The translations under genes and the position numbers were made by a program. Of a stretch of 64,000 nt of DNA, positions 11,689-20,146 are shown piece by piece. The stretch's first letter is position 1. Every line of letters begins with the position of its first letter. The stretch covers positions 31,698 through 95,697 of the forward strand of contig LSKF01000047.1 of assembly GCA_001556995.1 (NCBI GenBank), in the 5' to 3' direction. This stretch comes from Erythrobacteraceae bacterium CCH12-C2. Lineage in GTDB: Bacteria > Pseudomonadota > Alphaproteobacteria > Sphingomonadales > Sphingomonadaceae. The notes below the pieces were generated by a model. That model ran no database searches and was not told the origin of the DNA. It worked only from the letters and a program-made list of their open reading frames with translations.

Positions 11689-14600
11689 ATGACCCAATCG
11701 ACTATTTTTCCGATCTTTATTCGGAGCGAATACAAGGATGGCGGCGCGGGTTTTCGGCGCTTTCAGAGCGATGCACAGCAAGCGGCGCAGGCGGCGAAGC
11801 GTGAGTTTCAGGGCGTCTCGGCTGCATTGGATCAGGCGCTTTCCCGCCCTCGCAATGCAGGCGGCTCGCTCGACCTTGGCGTTGACGAGATGCGCCGCGC
11901 CCTTGTGGTGCAGCAACAGGTGGCAGCGGCGGCGCGAGAGGTAGCAGAGGCGACCAAACGGGCAGCGACAGCCAACGGGCAGTTTGACGCTGCCCTGTCC
12001 CGCGCCACCCGATCGGCCTTCGAACTGGCGAAAGCTGAGGAGCGCGCATCGGCCGAACTCTTGCAGCAGGTGACGGCGCTTGAACGGGTGCAGCAGGAGT
12101 TGAACGGTGTTGCCAGCAGCACGGCGCTGGTGACGCGGGCAAACAGGGGAGCGGTTGCTTCACAGGGCGCGCTGCGAACCGCATCAGTCCAGGCGGGCCA
12201 GCAGCTTCAGGACATTGTGGTTCAGCTTGAATCGGGCACCCGCGCCACCACAATATTCGCTCAGCAGGTGCCGCAGTTGGCCTTCGCGCTTACTGGCCTG
12301 CGAGACAGCACGAGCGCGGTGCAGCGCCGGATTGGCGGGCTGGCGACCTTCCTTGCAGGCCCATGGGGCGCCGCAGTCTTCGCTGGCACGGCCATTCTCG
12401 GGCCCTTTGTCGCCAAGCTGTTCGAAGCTGAGAAGGCGGCTGATGAGGTGCGCTTTTCCACCGATGCGCTGGGCAACGCGCAATCAGTGCTCGGCAATGT
12501 GCTCGACATCACGACTGGCAAGATCGACACGCAGTCTGAGGCCCTGCGCAACCTTGCGGCCGCACAGTTGCTTGCGAACCAAATCGAAAACGCGAGGAAG
12601 CAAACCGAACTGCGCGGCGCGCTGGGCGAGGCAGCACGCGAGCAGGGCGAGAAGATCACCGGACCCCTTGGCCTTCCCATCCCGAACGTGCGACCGGGGC
12701 CGGGGATTGGCAGGCTCGACGGCTTTTTGCGCCGCCCCAGCGAGTCGGCGGCTGTTGTCCGCGGCTTCCTTGACGGCGACACCGGGGCTTCGCAGGCCAT
12801 CGACCAGTTGCGGGCGCTGGAAAAGGCTGGTGCGATCACTCAAGAAAGGCTGCTCGACCTCAGCGCCACGATTGCCAACCTCGGCGTCGAACAGCGCAAC
12901 AGCGAGATTTTCGCCGCAGCGGACAGGCTCTTGAACGGCAACGCGACGGCCGCCGATAGGGGGATTTTGCTGAAGCCTGACCGCGCAACCCCGCGCCGGA
13001 CTCGCGGCGGGGCCGGCAGCGAAGCTCGCGAACTCAAGCAGCTCGCCGACTTCGGAGAGAAGGCCCAAGAAAGCATCCTTCGCATCAACGAGCGCTTCGA
13101 TGAGCAGCCGCGTCTGATCGATCAGGCGGCGCAAGCGACCAGGCAGCTTGACGACATCATCAAGGACCTGAGCAAGCGTAAACCGGTGGGATTCGAGAAG
13201 CTGATCGAAGAGGCAGAGCGGGCTAAGAGCTCTGTCGAGAGCGCGCTTTTGCGGCCCTTCGAAGCGCTGAGGCAGGAGTCGGAGCAACGCCTTCAGATCG
13301 AGACCCTACTCGCTGCCGGCCGCGAAGATGAGGCCCGCACGCTGCAAGAGGTCCTACGGCTGGAACAGCAGATCGGGGCAGTCAGCGCCGAACAGCGCGC
13401 CGAAATCGAGGAAATCGTCCGCGCCGAGCGACTGCGCACCCGAGAGCTCCGCGATCAGGCGGCGCTCTTCGCCGCGCAACTGGGCGTTGTGGATGAGGTG
13501 CGCCGCTCGCTGACAGATGTCCTGAGCGGGCGCGGCGGCGACTTCTTCGGCAACTTCCGGCAGGCCTTGCGGGACCTACAGGGCCAGCGCCTATTCGAGA
13601 CGATCTTCGGGGACACCTTCCGGCAGATTGAGGAGGAGTTGCGCGGCAAGAGTCCACAGGGGCGCGCTAACGCTCGCTATGCGGCTGAGGTCGAACGGAC
13701 AGCCCTCACAACGGCGCGCGTCGAGCGGGCGCTCGATAGCCTAGCCGAGAGTGCCGAGAGCGCCTCTGTGAGGCTGCGCGGCGGCGTGGTGGCGGCAAAC
13801 GACAATGCAGGCGGGTTCAACCCGCAAGTAAACATCGTGCAGGCGGCGCTTCAGGCGGCGGGCATCGGGACCGGGATCACGGTCACCGGCACGAGGCCAA
13901 GGACAACTGAGATCGGGCGAATGTCGATCGACAGCTTGGCCAAGCGAATTAGCGGCGGCATTGGAACCAGCATCGGCGCTCAGCTCGACGATTTGCTCGG
14001 GCCGCGGTTCGCTGCACTGCTCGGCGATGTTGTCGGCGGCGCGATTGCTGGAAAGGTTCTCGGCGGAACGACAGGAAGCATTCTCGGCGGGCTGGAAGGT
14101 CTCACTGCCAACGTGAAAGGACTGGAAGGCCTCTCGGGCTTGCTGGGCAAAGCAGGCACAGGCGCAGCCACCGGAACGCAGATTGCGGGCCTCTCGAAGC
14201 TTCTGGGCCTTGGCGGCTCCACGACTGGCGCACAGATCGGCGGCGCAGCGGGGGCCTTCCTGCCCTTCCCAGGCGGCGACATTGTCGGCGCCATCGCGGG
14301 CAACATCATCGGCGGCTTGCTCAAGAGCACGAAGCGCGGCTCGGCGACTATCGGCGGGGCAGGCGGGTCGCTGGGCGTCACCGGTATTCGCGGCAACAGC
14401 AGCTCGCTCAAAGACACTGCCAACACGCTCGCCGGCAGCGTGCTCGAAAGTGTCACCCGCATTGCTGAACAACTCGGCGCAGAGGTCAACGCCAGCGCGG
14501 GCCGCGTGAGCATCGGGCAGCGCGACAAGAACTTGCGCGTCGATACGACCGGCAGAGGCATCACGAAGACCCGCAACGGCGCCGTCGACTTCGGCGATGA

Positions 14601-15411
14601 TGCGGAAGCGGCCATCGCCTTCGCAGTGCGGGACCTTATCCAAGACGGTGTTATCAAGGGGCTGAAGGCATCGGAAAACCGGCTCTTGCAGGCTGCAAGC
14701 GACGTCGAGACCGGACTCAGGGACGTGCTCACGTTCCGCTCGGTGTTCGACCGGTTGAAGGAAATCAGGGACCCGATCGGCTTTGCGGTCGATCAGGTCA
14801 CAAAGGAGTTCGACCGGTTCCGCGAAGTGTTCCGGCGCGCTGGGGCCGATGCTGCCGAGCTTGCGGATCTCGAAGCCCTCGCGAGCCTTGAGCGGGCGCA
14901 GGCCATCGAGGACGCCACCAGCCGCGTGGTAGGCTCGCTTCGCGGGCTTCTCGACAATCTGCGAACGGGTGACAGCGGCCTTTCAATCCGCACCCGGCGC
15001 GGCAACGCTCTCGGCGAGTTCGACGCACTGGCGGCCCGCGTGGCGGCTGGTGACAGCAGCGCATTCGACCGGTTCGCAGAGGTATCGCAGCAACTGCTCG
15101 ATATTGAACGCCAGTTGTTTGGCTCGACGCAGAGCTATTTCGATCGGCTCGGGCAGGTGACTTCGCTAACCGAACAGGCGATCGCGGGGCAGGCGAATGT
15201 CGTATCGATCGGAGCGGCGGGGATTGCGCCAATGGACGACAGCATCGCTGTAGTTCGCAGCATCGACGTTCAAACGGACACGATCGCCCTACGGCTCGAT
15301 ACCTTGAACGCCAATTTCGTCGCACTGGCCACTCGGTTGGAGCAGGTGAGCGGTGGGGGCGGGTTTCAGAGCGACCTTCCGCTCACCCCGCGACAGATCT
15401 CCAATTTCTAG
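11689..15411 (+). CDS. Phage tail tape-measure protein
   Basis: A 1240-residue protein of the lambda gpH / TMP_2 kind, which sets tail length and helps DNA entry. The N-terminal 130 residues are Ala/Gln-rich coiled coil. The signature QLQDIVVQLESGTRATTIFAQQVPQL follows at about 167, then a hydrophobic stretch (LATFLAGPWGAAVFAGTAILGPFVAKL) at about 218-244. More coiled coil follows, then a glycine-rich hydrophobic region (about 755-890) and another coiled C-terminus. The frame is intact. It has GAGGTG before its ATG. No tail, capsid or chaperone gene lies beside it: it is followed at once by oppositely oriented genes, which is very unusual for a tape measure. Confidence 0.88.
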   Translation: MTQSTIFPIFIRSEYKDGGAGFRRFQSDAQQAAQAAKREFQGVSAALDQALSRPRNAGGSLDLGVDEMRRALVVQQQVAAAAREVAEATKRAATANGQFDAALSRATRSAFELAKAEERASAELLQQVTALERVQQELNGVASSTALVTRANRGAVASQGALRTASVQAGQQLQDIVVQLESGTRATTIFAQQVPQLAFALTGLRDSTSAVQRRIGGLATFLAGPWGAAVFAGTAILGPFVAKLFEAEKAADEVRFSTDALGNAQSVLGNVLDITTGKIDTQSEALRNLAAAQLLANQIENARKQTELRGALGEAAREQGEKITGPLGLPIPNVRPGPGIGRLDGFLRRPSESAAVVRGFLDGDTGASQAIDQLRALEKAGAITQERLLDLSATIANLGVEQRNSEIFAAADRLLNGNATAADRGILLKPDRATPRRTRGGAGSEARELKQLADFGEKAQESILRINERFDEQPRLIDQAAQATRQLDDIIKDLSKRKPVGFEKLIEEAERAKSSVESALLRPFEALRQESEQRLQIETLLAAGREDEARTLQEVLRLEQQIGAVSAEQRAEIEEIVRAERLRTRELRDQAALFAAQLGVVDEVRRSLTDVLSGRGGDFFGNFRQALRDLQGQRLFETIFGDTFRQIEEELRGKSPQGRANARYAAEVERTALTTARVERALDSLAESAESASVRLRGGVVAANDNAGGFNPQVNIVQAALQAAGIGTGITVTGTRPRTTEIGRMSIDSLAKRISGGIGTSIGAQLDDLLGPRFAALLGDVVGGAIAGKVLGGTTGSILGGLEGLTANVKGLEGLSGLLGKAGTGAATGTQIAGLSKLLGLGGSTTGAQIGGAAGAFLPFPGGDIVGAIAGNIIGGLLKSTKRGSATIGGAGGSLGVTGIRGNSSSLKDTANTLAGSVLESVTRIAEQLGAEVNASAGRVSIGQRDKNLRVDTTGRGITKTRNGAVDFGDDAEAAIAFAVRDLIQDGVIKGLKASENRLLQAASDVETGLRDVLTFRSVFDRLKEIRDPIGFAVDQVTKEFDRFREVFRRAGADAAELADLEALASLERAQAIEDATSRVVGSLRGLLDNLRTGDSGLSIRTRRGNALGEFDALAARVAAGDSSAFDRFAEVSQQLLDIERQLFGSTQSYFDRLGQVTSLTEQAIAGQANVVSIGAAGIAPMDDSIAVVRSIDVQTDTIALRLDTLNANFVALATRLEQVSGGGGFQSDLPLTPRQISNF

Positions 15412-15417
15412 CGAAGC

Positions 15418-15453
15418 GGGGCGGCGCGCTGGGGTCGCAACAGCGGCCGCCCC
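15418..15453. terminator. Possible hairpin terminator between convergent genes
   Basis: An 8-bp stem GGGGCGGC/GCCGCCCC (15418-15425 with 15446-15453) lies in the short gap between the tape-measure stop and the stop of the facing gene. It has a 20-base loop and no T tract, so termination is uncertain. Confidence 0.4.
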
Positions 15454-15460
15454 TCGCGCT

Positions 15461-15697
15461 TCATTCGGCAGTAGGGTCGTTAAGTAGCATGTCGAGCAGA
15501 CCCTCGCAGTGCAGCTCGATGCTAGGGTTTGCACCGGCAATGTCTCGGCAGGCCACCAAGGTCGTCACGAGCTTATGAACGGTCTCACCCTTGAGCACGC
15601 CGACGCCCTGCAAGGCCTTCACAGCCAACGTCGCAGCGGTCGACGCATACAGCGCCAATGCCATTTCCGGAGACTGCGGCTCTTGTGTCTTTGTCAT
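15461..15697 (-). CDS. Small hypothetical protein of the element
   Basis: A 78-residue protein starting at ATG 15697, with GGAGGA in good position; an in-frame ATG at 15709 lies within that ribosome site. It is mostly helical, with ALALYASTAATLAVKALQGVGVL and an acidic end (LLDMLLNDPTAE). No family is recognised. It is the last gene in the leftward direction before the tape-measure gene, which faces it. A 220-base gap separates it from the previous gene. Confidence 0.55.
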   Translation of the reverse strand: MTKTQEPQSPEMALALYASTAATLAVKALQGVGVLKGETVHKLVTTLVACRDIAGANPSIELHCEGLLDMLLNDPTAE

Positions 15698-15930
15698 CGG
15701 TTCCTCCATTGCCTGGTGGTCAAAAGGGCGGTTTTCGGTCTCCCCCTGAAGCGCTCGCTCGCAAAACTGACCCGAACACCCCGAATAGTAAATCGCACAA
15801 GCACGGTGTTGTTGATAGGTGCGCGGCCGGCCCGGATAACCGGCGAGCCGGCCGCGCGCGGCGCAAGGGAAGGACGCCCCGCACCGCTTGTAGCACCGCG
15901 CGACCGAAGCGAAGCGCGGCGCTGACCTGC
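15698..15930. other. Gene-free stretch with a strong GC hairpin
   Basis: About 230 bases without a credible gene. A 10-bp perfect stem GCGCGGCCGG/CCGGCCGCGC (15821-15830 with 15848-15857) encloses a 17-base loop. There is no T run, so it is not a standard terminator. It could be an mRNA end or a protein-binding site. Confidence 0.45.
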
Positions 15931-16608
15931 CTAGAGGAATCGCGTCGAGATCGCGACCGGCGCAACTTGCACCGCACCGGATTTCTCGGCGAGCATTGCA
16001 AGCGCTTCTCGCACATCGGGAGGCACGGGAAGGTTGATCTGCCAGCCGAGCAAGCAGTCATTCCCGAGGACGCCCTTCACCGCGGCCGTGCTGGTTCGCA
16101 GTTCAGGCATGAAGCTGCGTCCAGTCGCATCGGCAATCGCGCTCAGGGCCGCGTGGGTTTCGACAATCTCAAGCGCGGCTCGCTTCTGTCGCAAAGCCAG
16201 ATCGGCGACGTGCTCGGCAAGGGCGTCGAAGGCCTTGGCCCGTTCCCGTCCTTCGATCTCGGCAATCTCCTTACGCAGCACATCGGCACGCAGCCTGAGG
16301 GGTTCCAACGCTGATTGCAGAGCGTCCCGCTGCGCTTCGAGCTGCTCGCGTGAGGTCGAGCCTTTAGTCGCCTCCGCAAGCGGCCTGCCGGCGAGGATGG
16401 CAGCCGCCACTACATCGGACTCGGGGCCGCGATAATCCCTTGCCGCATTCGCGAGGCGCTGGATCTCCTGCCGGGTTTCATCATCCTTCGCAGCGACGTT
16501 CCGCACTTCCTCACGCAGCCGTGCAAGCTCGGCGTTGCCCGGCTCGAAATCGATCGCTTCGATCGCGCTGGTGAGCGTGGTAGGCGATTTGGCCTTGGTC
16601 CCGATCAT
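15931..16608 (-). CDS. Coiled-coil hypothetical protein of the element
   Basis: A 225-residue protein with two coiled-coil stretches: about residues 25-55 (NAELARLREEVRNVAAKDDE) and 85-160 (LEAQRDALQSALEPLRLRAD, then further heptads). A C-terminal globular part ends VAPVAISTRFL. Its ATG overlaps the TGA of the preceding gene by 4 bases, so it is translated with that gene. No family is recognised. Length and heptad pattern would fit a structural or scaffold-like protein, but there is no direct evidence. Confidence 0.6.
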   Translation of the reverse strand: MIGTKAKSPTTLTSAIEAIDFEPGNAELARLREEVRNVAAKDDETRQEIQRLANAARDYRGPESDVVAAAILAGRPLAEATKGSTSREQLEAQRDALQSALEPLRLRADVLRKEIAEIEGRERAKAFDALAEHVADLALRQKRAALEIVETHAALSAIADATGRSFMPELRTSTAAVKGVLGNDCLLGWQINLPVPPDVREALAMLAEKSGAVQVAPVAISTRFL

Positions 16609-17111
16609 GCTTCACCTCCGATACCGAACCGGGCGCGCATGGCGTCTGCCAGAATGTTGCGCTCGGAGAGTTGGGCAATGATCTTGACGTGATCGAGGTC
16701 CGTCTCGGCAAGCAGCTTCAGCGCCTCGGCGGCTTGGCCACGATGCAAGGCGACCTTGGCCACTTCGGAGATGCGGAACCGTTCCAATTTGCGGGATGCA
16801 TCGACGCCGCGGCTGAAATCCTCACTCACGCCGCTTTTCGGCTTCGGTGCCTGTGCTTTCGGGGCGCTGGTGCTCGTAGCGGGCTTATTGACCTTTGGAG
16901 TCGGCGCACTCGCTGACCTGCTCAAGCTCGCCTCATACTCGGCGTCCCGCGCCTTCACGCTGGCCTTCAGCTTCGCTTCGGCTGCGCGGCGCTCCGGCGA
17001 CTTCGAGGCCTCATACCGCGCCGCCGCGCTCGATACGTGGGCGTAGTGCTCCTGCTCGTCATTACGCCTCTCGCGCGCAATCTTCGCGGCGAGGGATTCG
17101 TATTGGGACAT
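16605..17111 (-). CDS. Hypothetical protein with Ala/Lys-rich linker
   Basis: A 168-residue protein. I set the start at ATG 17111 (MSQYESLAAKIARERRNDEQ) because AAAGGA lies just upstream. The frame is open to 17462, but that part overlaps a better small gene and has poor composition. The N-terminal half is strongly charged and helical. A Pro/Ala/Lys/Ser-rich linker (about 80-105, VNKPATSTSAPKAQAPKPK) follows. The C-terminus (FRISEVAKVALHRGQAAEALKLLAE) looks like a compact helical domain. No family is recognised. It overlaps the next gene by 4 bases. Confidence 0.6.
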   Translation of the reverse strand: MSQYESLAAKIARERRNDEQEHYAHVSSAAARYEASKSPERRAAEAKLKASVKARDAEYEASLSRSASAPTPKVNKPATSTSAPKAQAPKPKSGVSEDFSRGVDASRKLERFRISEVAKVALHRGQAAEALKLLAETDLDHVKIIAQLSERNILADAMRARFGIGGEA

Positions 17112-17254
17112 GATCAATCCTTTCGGTTGGGTTGTGGCGTTGGGGACGGTGCCGCGCCGGGTGGCGAGGGTTGCGTGCGATCGATCCGGGCAGGCGCGTG
17201 CCAGCCGGTCGACGTTTCGAATGTTTCGGATGAAGCGCCTATCGCGCCCGTAGA

Positions 17255-17398
17255 TCAGCGATGCGGCTTGCGCAGGCGCTCGACGGGGAAGCGGATAACG
17301 TTCGGCGAATCCGTGACAGCCGGTTGCGGGCGAAGAACGCTTCGACCTAGAGCCATCATGCGTTCGGCATCGGAAAAGGCTTGCAGGGGATGAAGCAT
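17255..17398 (-). CDS. 47-residue hypothetical protein
   Basis: A small gene from ATG 17398, with AAGGA 9 bases upstream, to TGA at 17255. The protein starts MLHPLQAFSDAERMMALG and ends NVIRFPVERLRKPHR. The end resembles the RFPVER-type segment found in many short alphaproteobacterial phage proteins. Coding quality here is better than in the overlapping reading frame. Just upstream (near 17425) is a small dyad, AGGT-GTTAT-ACCT. Function unknown. Confidence 0.5.
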   Translation of the reverse strand: MLHPLQAFSDAERMMALGRSVLRPQPAVTDSPNVIRFPVERLRKPHR

Positions 17399-17458
17399 TG
17401 CCAAGGTCCTTGCTGTGTTGTTCAGGTATAACACCTTTTGGCTGGATCGCGAAGGCCA

Positions 17459-18769
17459 TCATGCGGCCTCATCATCATGGCGGGCCGCGCTAGCGGCCGT
17501 GTGATTAGCTGACTCAGGAAGGTCGTTGAGGTCACATTGAAGTAACATTGAAGTCTCATTGAACTCACATTGAAGTCGACCGCTTTGGTCCAGCATCTCG
17601 GGCGCATTGTTCCGGATCACGCCGGAAAAATACTCGCACCAGTGCCTGCAAAGGTCGATGCGCTCGGCTTGCCATCTGGCCGTGGCGCTAGTCCGGGGGC
17701 GAGCGACAAGCCGCGGAATGCCCCGGATTGCCGCCTTCCGATACATGCGGTCCACTGGCACCCGCCAGCTGTAGGGTGCTTGGTCAAGATGATGATCGAG
17801 CTTGTCAGCATCGCCGGAAAGGGCCAGCCCCGCAGCAATGGCGAGCAGCCCCACAGCGTGTTCGGGAGCGCTCGTGTCCAGCTTGCCTTGGCGCAGCACG
17901 CCCAAGGGATAGATGGCCTGCGCGCCGCTCTGATCGTCTTCCACCACGCTAAGCACGAACTCGACGGCGCCGGCGTCTTGGAGGATCTTCATGCGATCGA
18001 AATACCGCGCTGCGTCGTCATCATCGCGTGCTTTGCGGTGGTCATCTGTGACATCGCTGAAGCGCGTCCACTCGCGCCGCCCGGTCGCTGATACGATCGC
18101 GGTTTCGGCAGTCCGGTAGATCACCTTCTCTTCATCGAATGCCTGCCAGATGAAATCCCATGCCGTGCCGCCATTCTCGGGCAGGTCCTGCGCCGCATAC
18201 ATCTGCGCCAATAGGAGGAAGGCGAGAGGGTCGCGCGCCCTCCGGATCCGCTCCAAAATGCATGGGGTGGCAGTGGGCATCCCGCGTTCATCGCCGACAA
18301 GAGAGAGGGGCAAATAGACCGGCTCAACCTTGCGCTGCTCGATGGCCCGAAAATCAGCATCGAGCCAACCGTCAGCGGCCATCTTCTCGAAGAGCCGCAT
18401 GTCTTTCGGCGATGCGGGCGAGTTGCCCCGGCGAGCCCATTCCAAGGCGGTGAAGTAGCCGGGCTTCAAAACGCGTGTTTCGTAGAGCTTGAGTCGGATG
18501 CGGTTCCGGCGCGAGGATTTGTCCTGCCACGATATCACGCCGTCACTCTCGACCCGCGCAAGCTTCTGATCGATCTTGCGCCAGCTCATCGGGATGCGGC
18601 GACGGATCGGCTCCCGCGTCCAGGAGGAGAGGAGGCCGGTCGCATCAGTGCCCATCGCCATGCACAACAGGATTGCGACCGTGTCGGCGTCATAGCGCAG
18701 GCACCACTGCCGCAAGGTGGGCAGGTCGACAACGTTGAAGTGCCCTCGGTCTTTCGGTTTCCGGGTCAT
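17459..18769 (-). CDS. Possible replication protein of the element
   Basis: A 436-residue cytoplasmic protein, starting 4 bases inside the preceding gene. The N-terminal 110 residues look like a winged helix (WRKIDQKLARVESDGVISWQD, then a basic strand RRNRIRLKLYETRVL). No Walker motif or HUH motif is visible, so it is not a helicase or rolling-circle nuclease. The case for replication is that four 11-bp direct repeats lie inside the 3' part of its gene (17533-17576), much as the lambda origin lies inside gene O, and that the gene follows an AlpA-like regulator. The function remains inferred. Confidence 0.5.
   Translation of the reverse strand: MTRKPKDRGHFNVVDLPTLRQWCLRYDADTVAILLCMAMGTDATGLLSSWTREPIRRRIPMSWRKIDQKLARVESDGVISWQDKSSRRNRIRLKLYETRVLKPGYFTALEWARRGNSPASPKDMRLFEKMAADGWLDADFRAIEQRKVEPVYLPLSLVGDERGMPTATPCILERIRRARDPLAFLLLAQMYAAQDLPENGGTAWDFIWQAFDEEKVIYRTAETAIVSATGRREWTRFSDVTDDHRKARDDDDAARYFDRMKILQDAGAVEFVLSVVEDDQSGAQAIYPLGVLRQGKLDTSAPEHAVGLLAIAAGLALSGDADKLDHHLDQAPYSWRVPVDRMYRKAAIRGIPRLVARPRTSATARWQAERIDLCRHWCEYFSGVIRNNAPEMLDQSGRLQCEFNETSMLLQCDLNDLPESANHTAASAARHDDEAA
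17533..17576. repeat. Four 11-bp direct repeats (iterons) inside a coding region
   Basis: Units CACATTGAAGT, AACATTGAAGT, CTCATTGAACT and CACATTGAAGT follow one another with an exact 11-bp period at 17533, 17544, 17555 and 17566. Because 11 is not a multiple of 3, they are read in different frames and do not give a protein repeat. This points to a DNA-level role, such as binding sites on one face of the helix for an initiator. Confidence 0.8.
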
Positions 18770-18972
18770 GGCTCAGCCCCCTCGCCAGTGAGGTCCACCA
18801 GCATCAGCCCGCGTTGTTTGGCAACACCCGCCGCGAAGGCTCGGGCTTCCTCCGCATTCGGGAAGAAATGCCCCCTTTCGCGATCGGGCGCGGGCGTTCG
18901 CACCGTCACCAGCGCAACCGGCTCGGGCAGCGCGGCTTCGATCAGCACAAGCCCGTTGATGCGCGCGCTCAT
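18766..18972 (-). CDS. 68-residue hypothetical protein
   Basis: A small protein (MSARINGLVLIEAALPEPVALV) whose ATG overlaps the previous TGA and whose TGA overlaps the next ATG, each by 4 bases. It has a central segment HFFPNAEEARAFAAGVAKQRG that looks like a short helix after a beta-rich N-terminus. No family is recognised. Its tight place in the overlapping gene chain is the main evidence that it is real. Confidence 0.55.
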   Translation of the reverse strand: MSARINGLVLIEAALPEPVALVTVRTPAPDRERGHFFPNAEEARAFAAGVAKQRGLMLVDLTGEGAEP

Positions 18973-19121
18973 TCGCCACCGCCTTCCGCATCCTCGGAAT
19001 CGGCGTCCCCGTCGAGCTCATCAAGCAAGGCAAGGATGGCATTGCCGGCGTCGAGAAGGCGCTCGGCGAGATCGCCGATCAAGGCGCGGGTTTCGGGGGG
19101 CATGGCGGCGGCACTCATCAT
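18969..19121 (-). CDS. 50-residue acidic hypothetical protein
   Basis: An open frame from ATG 19121 (or the adjacent ATG at 19118) to TGA at 18969. It starts MMSAAAMPPETRALIGDLAE and ends with a very acidic tail (DELDGDADSEDAEGGE). It fills exactly the space between two neighbours and overlaps each by 4 bases. That makes it a likely real gene despite its size. Function unknown. Confidence 0.5.
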   Translation of the reverse strand: MMSAAAMPPETRALIGDLAERLLDAGNAILALLDELDGDADSEDAEGGGE

Positions 19122-19324
19122 TCACCGCCCCGCACCAGCCGCTCGACCGATTCAGCCGAGACAATCCGGGTCTTCCCCACAAGGCGGGATTCGAGCGTGC
19201 CGTCCGCGATCAGCTCCCACACCCGGGTTAAGCCAATTCCGGTGACGGCAGGGATTTCCTTGGGGCGGTAAGAGAGCCGCTTTAGCGGAGGGCGGGCGCT
19301 CGCCTTGGCATTTTCGGTCTGCAT
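19118..19324 (-). CDS. AlpA/excisionase-like helix-turn-helix protein
   Basis: A 68-residue DNA-binding protein. Residues 17-65 have the pattern LSYRPKEIPAVTGIGLTRVW, then LIADGTLESRLVGKTRIV and SAESVERLV, typical of MerR-like wHTH proteins of the AlpA/Xis group. These control integrase expression or excision in small elements. It starts the leftward chain of overlapping genes, so it may also control replication. GGAGAG is upstream. Two near-identical 10-base direct repeats lie 57-80 bases upstream (19381-19403) and may be its operator. Confidence 0.75.
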   Translation of the reverse strand: MQTENAKASARPPLKRLSYRPKEIPAVTGIGLTRVWELIADGTLESRLVGKTRIVSAESVERLVRGGE

Positions 19325-19380
19325 TGTGTCTCTCCGTGTTGGTGTGACGGAGGACGGTTTAATCCGGAGTCGCGCTCCAA

Positions 19381-19403
19381 ATTAGGGACACGAATTGGGG
19401 ACA
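19381..19403. promoter_or_regulatory. Direct repeat upstream of the AlpA-like gene
   Basis: AATTAGGGAC (19381-19390) and AATTGGGGAC (19394-19403) match at 9 of 10 positions and are 13 bases apart. They lie between the AlpA-like start and the upstream gene's stop, where an operator is expected. Confidence 0.4.
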
Positions 19404-19406
19404 TCA

Positions 19407-20039
19407 TTAGCGGCGCTTTGGAGGGCGGCCCGGCCGCCTTTTCAGGCCGTGCGCAGCATCTTGGAAACTTACCAGTCTGAATTCGAGCGCCTCACTATCG
19501 AACCGCACCATAGCGTCACGCTCAAGGCCTGCCTTGAATCGCGTGATCGATTTCTTGACGGTCTCAAAATCATCGCGGTCGCTCTCGATGATTTCCCGAT
19601 AGAGCCTCAGGAACGTGGCCTCAAAATCCGCGTCCTGAAAGTCCTCCCCAAGCTCGGCGATGGTGTCGATGAACAAGCTTGTTGCCATCATAGCGCGCTG
19701 CATTGGTGCATCCCTTTCGCCTGAATTGGGAAGGCAGTAGCCAGCGCGGTAGAGGGCGGCCGCCACCAGTGCCCGACGCTCTCCAATCGAGATTTCATCA
19801 GGTGCGCGGCGCATCGATTGCTCTAATCCGCTTCGCAATTTGTCTTCGTAAACATCGGCAACGATTGCGAGGTCGGCATTTCGGAGTGCATCGAAGAACT
19901 TTCGGTGAGCAGCGAGTGATTTGTTCATCTCAGCGACGGCCGCGGCATTTCTCGCAGGCGGGTCGGCTGGCATTGCTTCAAGGATAGTCTGGAGCTGATT
20001 CCAGGCGGTGAGCAGATCCTCTTTGGCGCTCGGTGTCAT
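19407..20039 (-). CDS. Hypothetical helical protein with basic tail
   Basis: A 210-residue protein starting at ATG 20039, chosen because AAGGGAAG lies 7 bases upstream; earlier in-frame starts lack a ribosome site. It appears wholly helical with many acidic residues (IIESDRDDFETVKKSITRF). It ends with HGLKRRPGRPPKRR, which resembles an AT-hook and suggests DNA contact. No family is recognised. It lies between the AlpA-like gene and the integrase side of the element, with an 82-base gap before the AlpA-like start. Confidence 0.55.
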   Translation of the reverse strand: MTPSAKEDLLTAWNQLQTILEAMPADPPARNAAAVAEMNKSLAAHRKFFDALRNADLAIVADVYEDKLRSGLEQSMRRAPDEISIGERRALVAAALYRAGYCLPNSGERDAPMQRAMMATSLFIDTIAELGEDFQDADFEATFLRLYREIIESDRDDFETVKKSITRFKAGLERDAMVRFDSEALEFRLVSFQDAAHGLKRRPGRPPKRR

Positions 20040-20146
20040 CGGCCCGCTTCCCTTCGCGGCTCCCATGTGAAGGCGGGGCAACGGGTGGGATTCCCGCGTT
20101 CGGATGGCCGTCCTAGCCCCGCCTCAAGATCAGCCCTTGCGGGCAT

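Noticed and set aside
17112..17462. N-terminal extension of the 168-residue protein (open to 17462 with an ATGATGA overlap)
   Set aside because: The overlap fits the coupling pattern, but the extension overlaps a better small gene (17255-17398), has poor composition, and a good ribosome site lies at 17111.
17533..17576. Four tandem units as a CRISPR array
   Set aside because: The units are contiguous 11-mers with no spacers and lie in a coding region; no cas gene is present.
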